Notes under the pieces: model-generated | The model's input: the letters and a program-made list of their open reading frames with translations, nothing else | Database searches by the model: none | Told to the model about the DNA's origin: nothing | Shown here: positions 55,686 through 64,000 of the stretch, piece after piece | How the letters are laid out: every line of letters starts with the position of its first letter | How positions within the stretch are numbered: the stretch's first letter is position 1 | NCBI RefSeq assembly: GCF_030272615.1 | Contig: NC_081405.1 | Location: 572,447,252-572,511,251 of the forward strand | Length of the DNA stretch: 64,000 nucleotides | Reading direction: 5' to 3' | Source of the DNA: Cryptomeria japonica | Lineage: Eukaryota > Streptophyta > Pinopsida > Cupressales > Cupressaceae | Made by a program: the position numbers and the translations under genes

Positions 55686-57088
55686 TGTTGGCATTTGCAT
55701 GAAGATTGCATTAATGATATGTTATGTTCTCATTGATGTCAATTAACCGGTAATGATATTGTTATAATGTTGTTTCATAACTGGTAGGAAGAGCTAGTGA
55801 AGGAAACTATAACTGGTAGGTAAGTTTGTGGAGTGAACCAGTATTGCTAAGTATTGGAGAGTTGAACCGGTAAACCATACCTGATGATTTGATGAACCCT
55901 AACCGATTAAGTTTGATGAATTGGTTGTATTGGTTTATGATATGCTGATGAGCAGTAATGATTATGACACATATGCATATTGTATGAAGAGAGTTTCAAA
56001 GTGTTTTTGGTGTGTTAGGATAATGGTTTTTTTCTAGGGAATGAAAAAGTGTATTACATGTAATGCAAAGCACGTGATGAGTTACTAAGTTCAATGAAGC
56101 GGTGATCAAGGAGTGGTCGAGGCTTTCTTGAATGATGTGCAAAGATTGTTATGTAATCCAATGGTCATACTTGAACCAACTTGTTTGTAATCTCTATGAG
56201 AGAATTAGGTTTTTGTTGTGTTACCGACCTATTGATTTCTTAATAAGGTCGATAAGTTATTTTATTTCTGAGTTGGCAAAGTTTCAGTTGAGTGTGTGGT
56301 TGCCAAACCGGATGATGTATCTGCGGTTTGAGTAATGGTAGACAGGAGCATGAAAAGGATCTAGACAAGAAAATGTAGTGCTATTCAAATAGATCAGCAA
56401 ATCCTTGTTGTTTTCTAACAATTACAACAGTTAAATCCCTTAACTGGGTAAGCTCTAACAAGCTTGGTGTTATTTAAATCCTCTAACCTAGTGGTCCATT
56501 AGCTTGGATTTCAAATCCTCTACTGAGGTTACTCCTCATAGGTATTGATTCTAACAAGGCATTATAGTCAATCCCTTAATTAGGTGGTCCCTAACAGGAT
56601 TTATTCTTAACAAGACTTTTTGTAAAGCTTTTACAGGATTGGCTCCTAACAAGGTGAACTTTAGAAGAGTTCAAATAGTTATCTTGTGAGTCTCATCTCA
56701 CCATGGGTTTTCCCATTTGGGTTTCCACGTCAAAAATATTGTGTCAAGTGGTGAATTTTTTTGTGGTTATGTATGGTTGATTTTCTTAACTACTTAATCC
56801 ACTTTGATAAGTCATGATAACCGGTAGCAATATGAAATGAAGTTTTACTTATGTCAGTAAAAGTATTTGGATGTTTGTGAGTTTCAAGTTGTTTACTATT
56901 AATCTGTTGTAACAGACAACTAGTTTAACTTGATAGTTATATTGACAGTGATATTGCATTTATAGTTCTAAGTTTACTTTGAGAAGTTGATTTTCATATT
57001 GGTGGAAGATAATATTAGTTTTTATATCTACTGATTCACCCCCCCTCTCAGTAGTTGACCAGATCCTTATTCTTTCATCATACCATCA
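55686..57088 (+). repeat. 5' LTR of copia element I
   Basis: TGTTGGCATTTGCATG to TCATCATACCATCA, 1403 bp. The TATA word seen in the 3' LTR (TATAAGG) is changed here to TTAATAAGG near 56238-56246. The C-run block is at about 57037-57050. The plus frame 56132-56335 is not a gene. Confidence 0.93.
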
Positions 57089-57090
57089 AT

Positions 57091-57102
57091 TGGTATCAGA
57101 GC
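57091..57102 (+). other. Primer-binding site of element I
   Basis: TGGTATCAGAGC, exact copia initiator-Met-type site, two bases after the LTR. Confidence 0.9.
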
Positions 57103-57158
57103 ATCTCAAATCCTTTAAGGTCTAAGCCTAACAGCTTGAGGTAAATATCTTGTAGAAC

Positions 57159-58160
57159 ATGATGAAGAAGGAAGGTCCAAAGTTTAATAGAGAGAACTAT
57201 TTAATATGGAGTGATAGAATGAAAATTTATATCAAGAGACTTGGAAATCAATACTGGGAACATGTTGGTACTCACTATATTGCACCTAGTGGGATTATGA
57301 TTGATGATCAGAAGAAAGAGCAACAAGAAAACAATCAAGCATTGGAGGCTATTATCAGTTATTTATCTGATGCAGAGTATGTAGATGTCCATGGTCTTGA
57401 GACTGCATATGAGGTATGAAAGAAACTTGAAGATATTTATAGCGGTGATGAACATGTGAAGATTGCCAAGGAAGAGAGTCTAAGAGGAAAGTTTGATGAC
57501 ATGCAAATAGCTGAAGGTGAGAATATACAACAGTATGGTCAAAGGATAAACGCGATAGTTGGTGAGATCAAGAGTGCAGGTGGTAAAGTGGAAGATGCCA
57601 TAGTGGTAAGTAAGGTTTTGAGAACCCTGCTACCGATCTACGCTATCCGAGTTGCAGTTATTCAGGAGCTAAAATTTATTGACAAAACTAAGGTAACCCT
57701 TGAATCCACCATTGGTAATCTTACTGCTTTTGAATTAAATGGTTAAGATGGTATTGTTCAGAAATCTGAGTCTGCATTTAGAGCTTCAATTTCTAACCCA
57801 TCTATAAGGAAAAGTAGAGATGTCAGTTATAGTTATGAATCTAGATCTAGCAGAGAAGTTGATGATGAAAACAATTTGGTTGAGCTTGAAGCATTGTTGT
57901 CCAAGTGGTTTCCCAGAGGTATCGGTAAATATAGAGGTAAATTACCTTTGAAATGTTTTGCATGGAACAAGATTAGACACATTGTAGCTAACTGTCCTAA
58001 TGGTGATAATGAGCACAAGCAAGAGAAATTCAAGTACAAGGGAAAAGGCAAAAGAGATTGTCTTATTGCAGTTGATGGTGGTATCACTAATGAGGAATCT
58101 GATGGTGATCCTAATCAAGATATTGTGTTTGTATCCATTAAAGAAGAAACATCTGATCAG
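57159..58160 (+). pseudogene. Gag of copia element I
   Basis: Begins MMKKEGPKFNRENY at 57159. Words: MKIYIKRLGNQYWEHVG, LEDIYSGDEHVKIAKEE, GENIQQYGQRINAIVGEI, LLPIYAIRVAV. Stops: a TGA for Trp at 57417 and a TAA near 57744. The zinc knuckle reads CFAWNKIRHIVANCP: the second Cys is Trp and the Gly before His is Arg, so it is damaged. This is the sister gene of 31010-32058 in A. Confidence 0.88.
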
Positions 58161-58394
58161 AAAGCTTTAGTTTCTCGCATGGATAATTCTAATGATTGGA
58201 TCATTGATAGTGGTTGTTCACATCACATGATCAGTGACCGAAGCAAATTTCATTCTTTGAATGAATTTGATGGCGGAGTTGTAAGATTTGGTAATGACTC
58301 AACCTGCATGGTTAAAGGTAAGGGAACTATTTCTCTTAATGGAAAGAGCAGTGCAGATGATTTCTACTAGGTTGAAGGACTAAAGCACAATCTT
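58161..58394 (+). pseudogene. Protease of copia element I
   Basis: WIIDSGCSHHMISDRSKF with an intact Asp-Ser-Gly, then EFDGGVVRFGND and MVKGKGTISLNG. The frame ends in a Trp-to-TAG change at 58368 and resumes at once with VEGLKHNLLSISQL. Confidence 0.86.
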
Positions 58395-59620
58395 TTGAGC
58401 ATTTCTCAACTCAATGATAGAGGATATCCATTAGAGTTTAAGAATGGTGTGTGCAAAATCTATGGGAGCAAAGGTGAATTGATTGCAACTGGCAAGCAGA
58501 CTAAAGGTAACCTGTTTCACCTGAATCCTAAAGTCAACAACTATTCAATTGCTAAAGTAGATGATATTTGGCTTTGGCATAGGAGATTTTATCATATAAA
58601 TTTTGATAACATTGTTAAAGTGATTAAATCCAAGGCAGTGAAAGGTTTTCCTCAATTGGACAAACCGGTTAATGCTTTATGTAAGGAATGTCAGTTGGGA
58701 AAGATGGCATCCTCAACTTTCAAGAGAAAATCTTTTTTAACAGAATATCTGTTAGATTTGGTTCATACAGACCTTTGTGGACCAATAAAGACTAAAAGTA
58801 TTCAAGGTGATAGATATTTTATGATCTTCACTGATGATTTCTCAAGAATGATGTGGGTCACATTCTTGAAGGATAAAACAAAATAATTTAGTAAGTTCAA
58901 GGCATTCAGGGCCTTAGCTGAAAAGGAGAGTGGTAAGAAGATAAAGTGTCTGAGGACTGATCAAGGTGGTGAATTTACTTCTGAGGAATTCACTAGATAT
59001 TGTGAAGAAAATGGTATCAAATGGTAGCTTTCTGCACCAAGGACACCACAACAAAATGGTATTGCAGAGAGGAACAACCGGGCAGTTTTTGAAGCTTCTA
59101 GGATGATGTTGATACAAGGAGGTGTAGCGAAAACTTTCTGCAGAGAAGTTGTCAGCACAACTATCTACATTATGAACCGGATTTTGGTAAAAAGAGGTAA
59201 GGATAAGACTCCTTATGAATAATGGTATGGTATATCACCTAATGTTAGTTATTTTAAGATATTTGGTAGCAAATATTTTATTAAGAGAGGTGACTATGTT
59301 AGCAAGTTTGAGGCTGAAAGTGATGAAGGTATATTTCTTGGTTATTCCACCAAGAGTAAGGCCTACAAATGTTATAACAGCTGGATACAGAGAATCATTT
59401 AGAGTGCTAATGTTTGAGTGGATGAGTATCCCGAAGCCTCGGGGGAAACCAGTGTGGATAAAAAGGATGAAGATCCTTGCATTTTGATTTTGGAACTAGA
59501 ACCTGTGAAACCTGAAACTGGGAACGAGAATGTTGTTGTACCAGTTTAACCATAACAAGTAGATTCAAAAGAAGATGATGTTAATAATGAAGAAGAACCT
59601 GAAGATAATGATCATGTTAT
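58395..59620 (+). pseudogene. Pre-integrase and integrase of copia element I
   Basis: GELIATGKQTKGNLFHL, WLWHRRFYHINFDN (zinc region with Cys to Tyr), CKECQLGKM, then the core: [27 protein letters not shown] and NGIAERNNRAV, so DDE is intact. The C-terminal words are [14 protein letters not shown] and FLGYSTKSKAYKC. Stops at 58884 (TAA), near 59026 (TAG) and 59221 break it. Frames on minus at 58914-59158 are shadows. Confidence 0.87.
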
Positions 59621-60540
59621 TTTGAGGTATGTGAGACTCAATCACAATCCTAAATAGATTATTGGAGTGTTAACCAGAAGAAGAACTAGAGAGAATTATT
59701 GCATGATCTCCACTATTGAGCCTAGAAATGCCAAGGAAGCATTTAGAGATGATCATTGGGTTAAATCTATGGAGGAGGAGCTTGAGAAAATTGAGAAGAA
59801 CAATACATGGACCCTAGTACCTTGACCAGTAAATAAAAATGTGATAGGTACTAAGTGGGTATTTAGGAACAAGCTAAATGAAGATGGTGTTGTAGTTCGC
59901 AACAAAACTAGATTGGTTTGCAAAGGTTATGCAGAAGAAGAAGGACAAGATTATGGTGAGACTTTTGCACGAGTGGCCAAATTGGAAGGTGTCAGAACTT
60001 TACTTGCATTTGCAACACAAGGGATTCAAAGTATATCAGATAGATGTAAAGTCAGTATTTTTGAATAGAATACTAGAAGAAGTATACATTGAGCATCCAA
60101 ATGGTTATGCTCTGATTGATGAGAAAGACATGGTATGTAAGTTGCACAAGGAACTATATGGATTAAATCAAGCACCAAGAGCATGGTATGAAAGGCTTCA
60201 TTCACACCTAATGAAGATAGGTTTTCAGATAACTAGTGAAGATAGCAACATATATCTCAAATATGAAGGAGATAAGATACTGGTTAGTGAAGTGTTTACA
60301 TATGATATCATATTTAGAGGGAATGATGACATGAGAAATGACTTTGCAAATGAAATGAAAAGGGAGTTTGAAATGTCTCTAGTGGGAGAGATAACAAATT
60401 TCATAGGTTTACAAATACAACAAATGAAGAGTGGTATTCTCATCACACAGTGTAAGTATGTGAAGGAGGTATTAAAGACATTTGGTATGAGTGACTGTAA
60501 ACTAGTTAGGACACCAATGGTTACAGGTTGTAAGTTGTCT
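59621..60540 (+). pseudogene. Reverse transcriptase of copia element I
   Basis: [56 protein letters not shown]; a frame change near 60010-60030 shifts reading before FKVYQIDVKSVFLN. Then KELYGLNQAPRAWYERL and the catalytic segment, which reads VFTYDIIFRGND instead of VFVDDIIFGGND. One catalytic Asp is lost, so polymerase activity is not expected. The sister copy in A keeps VDD. Confidence 0.88.
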
Positions 60541-61248
60541 AAGGAAGATGAAGCCACATCTGTTGATGAGAAGGAGTACAGGTCAATGATTGGGAAATTG
60601 CACTATGTTGTTCACAGCAGACTGGATATAGCTCATGCAATTGGTCTTGTTCCTAGATTTCAAAAGAATCTGAAGGAAACACAATTGATAGAAACCAAGA
60701 GGATATTCAGATATTTGAAAGGTACTGTTGACTATGGATTATGGTATCCATATGAAGGAAACTTTGACATGAAGGTGTACACACATGCAGACTGGGCAGG
60801 TGATGTTGATGATAGGAAAAGCACAACCGGTGGAGCATTCTTTCTTGGAGGAAGACTTGTTTCATGGAGTAGCAAGAAGTAGAGTTGTATATCACAGTCT
60901 ATTGCTGAAGCTGAGTATGTTGCATCTTATATGAATTGTACCCAGGCTATTTGGATGAGCCACATTCTAGAAGGTTTCAAGATGAAGTTTTCAGAACCTA
61001 TAAATATCTTATGTGGAAATACCAATGCTATAAATATTTCAAAGAACCATGTTTTGCACGCACCAACCAAGCATATTGAATTGAAGTATCATTTCTTGAG
61101 GGAAAAAGTGTAGAGTAAAGATGTGATCTTGGAGCATGTTTCTACCAAGGAGCATCTTGTAGATATCTTTACTAAACCTCTGCCTAATACTACTTTTGAG
61201 TATCTTAGAAGTCATCTAGGGGTTGTACCCCTTAATGAGGTGAATTGA
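60541..61248 (+). pseudogene. RNase H end of copia element I pol
   Basis: KLHYVVHSRLDIAHAIGL, KRIFRYLKGTVDYGLWYP, KVYTHADWAGDVDDRKST, FLGGRLVSWSSKK, a TAG at 60880, SQSIAEAEYVASYMNCTQA, ILCGNTNAINISKNHVLH, KHIELKYHFLREKV, a TAG, then FTKPLPNTTFEYLRSHLGVV and the natural TGA at 61246. The catalytic TDAD Asp became His (THAD). Confidence 0.88.
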
Positions 61249-61533
61249 GAATGATGTAGAGTACATCAGTTCTGGAGCTACTTGCAGAATTTTACAACAG
61301 GACTGATGTAGGAGTGGAATTATTCCACAGGGGAGCGTCGAGTTGTAGGTTGTTGATGTTGAACAGTGAAGTTTTACATTGCATGTTTTAATTTCACTTT
61401 GGCATTGTTGTCAAAGGGGGAGAAGAACTAGTGACAACTTGAAGACAAGGAGAGTACATGGTAAAATGTAAACTAAGATTCCTATTCACAATCACAGCAA
61501 TCAATGGTATTGATATTTGTATTGCCATCAATG
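61249..61533 (+). other. 3' untranslated region of element I
   Basis: Noncoding; contains CACTTTGGCATTGTTGTCAA and ATTGCCATCAATGCC, the pair of words found before the polypurine tract in the other copias. No gene seen. Confidence 0.6.
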
Positions 61534-61547
61534 CCAAAGGGGGATAT
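61534..61547 (+). other. Polypurine tract of element I
   Basis: CCAAAGGGGGATAT directly before the 3' LTR start TGTTGACATTTGC. Confidence 0.88.
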
Positions 61548-62951
61548 TGTTGACATTTGCATAAAGATTGCATTAATGATATGTTATGTTGTCATTGATT
61601 TCAATTAACCGGTAATGATATTGTTATAATGTTGTTTTGTAACCAATAGGAAGAGCTAGTGAAGGAAACTGTAACCGGTAGGTAAGTTTGTGGAGTGAAC
61701 CGGTATTCTAAGTATTGAAGAGTTGAATCGGTAAACCCTACCTGTTGAATTGATAAACCCTAACTGATTAAGTTTAGTGAATTGGATTGGTTTATGATCT
61801 GATGAGTGGTAATGATTATGACATGTATGCATATTGTATGAAGAGAGTTTCAAAGTGTTTTTAGTGCGTTGAGATAACAGTTTATGTCTAGGGAATGAGC
61901 AAGTATATTGCATGTAATGAAAAGTGCATGATGAGTTACTAAGTTCGATGAAGTAGTGAGCAAGGAGTGGTCAAGGCTTTCTTGAATAATGTGCAGCGAT
62001 TGTTATGTAATCCAACGGTCATACTTGAATTGACTTGTTTGTAATCTCTATGAGAGAATTAGGTTTTTGTTGTGTTACCGACCTATTGATTTGTTTATAA
62101 GGTCGATGAGTTGTTTTGTTTTTGAGTTGGCAAATTTTTAGTTGAGTGTGTGGTTGCCAAACCGGATGATGTATCTACAGTTTGAGTAAAGGCGGATAGG
62201 AGAATGAAAAGGATCTAAACAAGCAAGTGTAGTTCTATTCAAAGAGATCAGCAAATGCCTGTTATTTTCTAACAATTACAACAGTTAAATCCCCTAACTG
62301 GGTAAGCTCTAACAAGCTTAGTATTACTTAAATCCTCTAACCAAGTGGTCCATTAGCTTGGATTTCAAATCCTCTACCGAGGTTACTCCTCACACGGTAT
62401 TGCTTCTAACAAAGCATTATAGTGAATCCCTTAACTGGGTGGTCCCTAATAGGATTTGTTCTTAACAAGACTTTTTGTAAAGCTTTAACAAGCTTGGCTC
62501 CTAATAGGGAAAACTCTAGAAGAGTTCAGATAGTTATCTTGTGAGTCTCATCTCACAGTGGTTTTTCCCATTTGGGTTTCCATGTCAAAAATATTGTGTC
62601 AAGTGGTGAATGTTTTTGTGTTTATGTTTTCTATGGTTGATTTGCTTAACTACTTAATCCACTTTGATAAGTCATGATAACCGGCAGCTATATGAAATGA
62701 ATTTTTACTTTTGTCAGTAAAAGTATTTGGATGTTTGTGAGTTTCAAGTTGTTTACTATTAATCTGTTGTAACAGACAACCAGTTTAACTTGATTGTTTA
62801 TCTTGACAGTGATGTTGTATTTATAGTTCTAAGTTTACTTTGAGAAATTGATTTTGAGATTGGTGGAAGTTAATATCAATTTTTCTATCTACTGATTTAC
62901 CCCCCCCCTCTCAATGGTTGACCAGATCCTTATTCTTTCATCATACCATCA
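61548..62951 (+). repeat. 3' LTR of copia element I
   Basis: TGTTGACATTTGC to TCATCATACCATCA, 1404 bp, matching the 5' LTR. The minus frame 61656-61913 is not a gene. Confidence 0.93.
62096..62102 (+). promoter_or_regulatory. TATA box in 3' LTR of element I
   Basis: TATAAGG in the context GTTTATAAGGTCGATGAG. The same context is present in both LTRs of A (minus strand), so it is the likely family promoter; the 5' LTR of I has lost it. Confidence 0.5.
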
Positions 62952-62956
62952 AAAGT

Positions 62957-64000
62957 AACCCCCCTTTTAGATTGGATAGGATGAATTAAGTGAATTGAGA
63001 CTAAGTGTAAAGATAGAAAAGAAATGATTATAAATTGAGATAGAAATGTGGGATAAAGTTGTGCACCTGGAATTAGCAATAAAATGTCGAGACGGATCTC
63101 CCCTGTAAATTTGAGCGAAAGTTGTCAGGACAGGGTTGAAATTGTACTCAGTCCTCCAAAAAATCTGTGCGCTGAAAAGGGTTTTTCCTTCTCTGAAAAT
63201 GAAGCTTAAACCTGCAAATACAACTGTGCACTTGCAACCTACACACAAAAAAGAGATAAAATGTTGTTGGGATTGGGGGTTTGCCTTCAGGTCAAACCCC
63301 AATTTTGGAACTAACCAAATGATGAAAAGTACTTGCAAGTAAATGAAAGTAAATGACTTAAATAGAATTCACCTCAAGGGAGGATGCAATTGAAATGTTG
63401 ATAGAGTTGTTTGAAAGGATATGTAGAATTGAATGCTTTGAATGTTGATAGGGATCTCCTCTTTAATGGTTGAATCCTTGACTTGAACGCAACACCTAGC
63501 CTTGAAAGGAGACTTGAAATTCTCAATGCTTGAAAGGAATGCTTGAATTCTTGATTTCGCTTTTTGAACTTATTGAACTCCTTCATTTATCCAACTTATT
63601 CGCTTGATTGAACTTGTTTACTTATTGACTTATGCAAATAAGAGGGGGAAAAGCATCTTATATACTTTCCAATTAGGGTTTGTAACTAATTTTTCATCTC
63701 ACGCCGATATAGAAAACCTTTTTCCCGCTTCTCATTGACAAGCCCAATGCAGGACTTAAGTGGAGGGGGCCCAAAATAGGGCAAGGACAAGGGCGCCATG
63801 CCCCTGTCCTAGGGGGGATAGGGGAGTCACGCCCCTATCCTGCCCTAATCCAGGACAGGAAGTGTAGGAGGAAAGTGCAAGATGCAAGGAAATGCATTTT
63901 TTGGAAGGTGCGAGCATGTCTCAGGTCTCCAATCAAGCTTAGGGATTCGTTTTGCCAATGTGAAGACCCAAATGCGATCGGAAATTGCAAGGTCGCAATT
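62957..64000 (-). repeat. 5' LTR of element E, right part (runs off window)
   Basis: Continues the LTR after copia I and matches 49082-50100. It keeps the minus TATA word at 63657-63664 and the GC block near 63760-63860. The minus frames 62967-63338 and 63374-63586 lie within the LTR and are not accepted as genes. The left 5 bases before it (62952-62956) are the AAAGT duplication of element I. Confidence 0.87.

Larger units (their letters stand above)
55686..62951 (+). mobile_element. Copia element I, plus strand
   Basis: This copia element has LTRs at 55686-57088 and 61548-62951, a primer site at 57091-57102, a polypurine tract at 61534-61547 and perfect AAAGT duplications (55681-55685, 62952-62956). 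The empty site is visible in the other LTR of E near 49070-49090, which confirms the boundaries. It is the same family as A. The interior is complete in order but carries many stops. LTR difference is about 9% by hand count over 245 bases. Confidence 0.95.
48872..64000 (-). mobile_element. LTR element E, minus strand, gag-protease only
   Basis: The LTR at 48872 onward matches 55479-55685 plus 62957-64000. Between them on minus are a leader, gag, a zinc-finger segment and protease (54352 to 51887), and about 1.4-1.8 kb without any RT, RNase H or integrase. Minus orientation is supported by gene strand and by TATATAAG at 49757-49764 and 63657-63664. Copia I sits in the right LTR. The right end of E is outside the window, and the exact inner LTR edge near 50100-50520 is not resolved. 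Confidence 0.83.

Overview
The window looks like the retrotransposon-filled space between genes of a large plant genome. It is AT-rich, and I recognise no host gene, tRNA, rRNA or bacterial feature. All coding traces belong to plant Ty1/copia and Ty3/gypsy LTR retrotransposons, or to a plant mobile domain (PMD, MAIN-like) gene carried by such elements. Half-length initiator-Met primer sites, a Tat-lineage gypsy with two RNase H domains, and old nested insertions (hand-estimated LTR divergence about 4-12%) fit a seed plant. A gymnosperm is my guess, with low confidence.

Most of the window is one stack of insertions, with boundaries fixed by LTR ends and target-site duplications (TSDs). From inside out: a 1.26-kb DNA-transposon-like insert (13809-15069) lies in copia element C (10758-19690, plus, TSD CAATT). 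C lies in gypsy element B (2730-28671, minus, TSD GTAAC). B lies in copia element A (233-34691, minus, TSD GGTCC). A lies in an LTR-like fragment G (1-232 and 34697-35141), which itself interrupts the left LTR of copia element F (35142-45701, minus). A also carries a solo LTR (32421-33583, TSD CATAT), and F carries an unclassified 4.6-kb insert H (36059-40678). F abuts a decayed PMD region, B2 (45702-48871).

Right of B2 is element E (48872 to beyond 64000, minus), an LTR element in which I find only gag and protease. Copia element I (55686-62951, plus, TSD AAAGT, same family as A) sits inside its right LTR.

Element B is the most informative unit. Without C it is about 17 kb. Read on the minus strand it has 5' LTR, primer site, a leader with a degenerate repeat array, a small basic ORF, gag, protease, RT with degenerate RNase H, a second plant-Tat-type RNase H, and integrase. 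It then has a PMD gene in antisense orientation, a second repeat array, a polypurine tract and the 3' LTR. The two arrays share the TTAGCGCTTTTG-type unit but are inverted relative to each other. The same kind of array precedes the independent PMD copy in B2. Both PMD copies are decayed, mostly by TAG and TGA stops as expected from loss of methylated cytosines.

Every coding region carries stops, frameshifts or lost catalytic residues, so none of these elements looks autonomous today. Element names A to I, B2 and G/H are local labels only.
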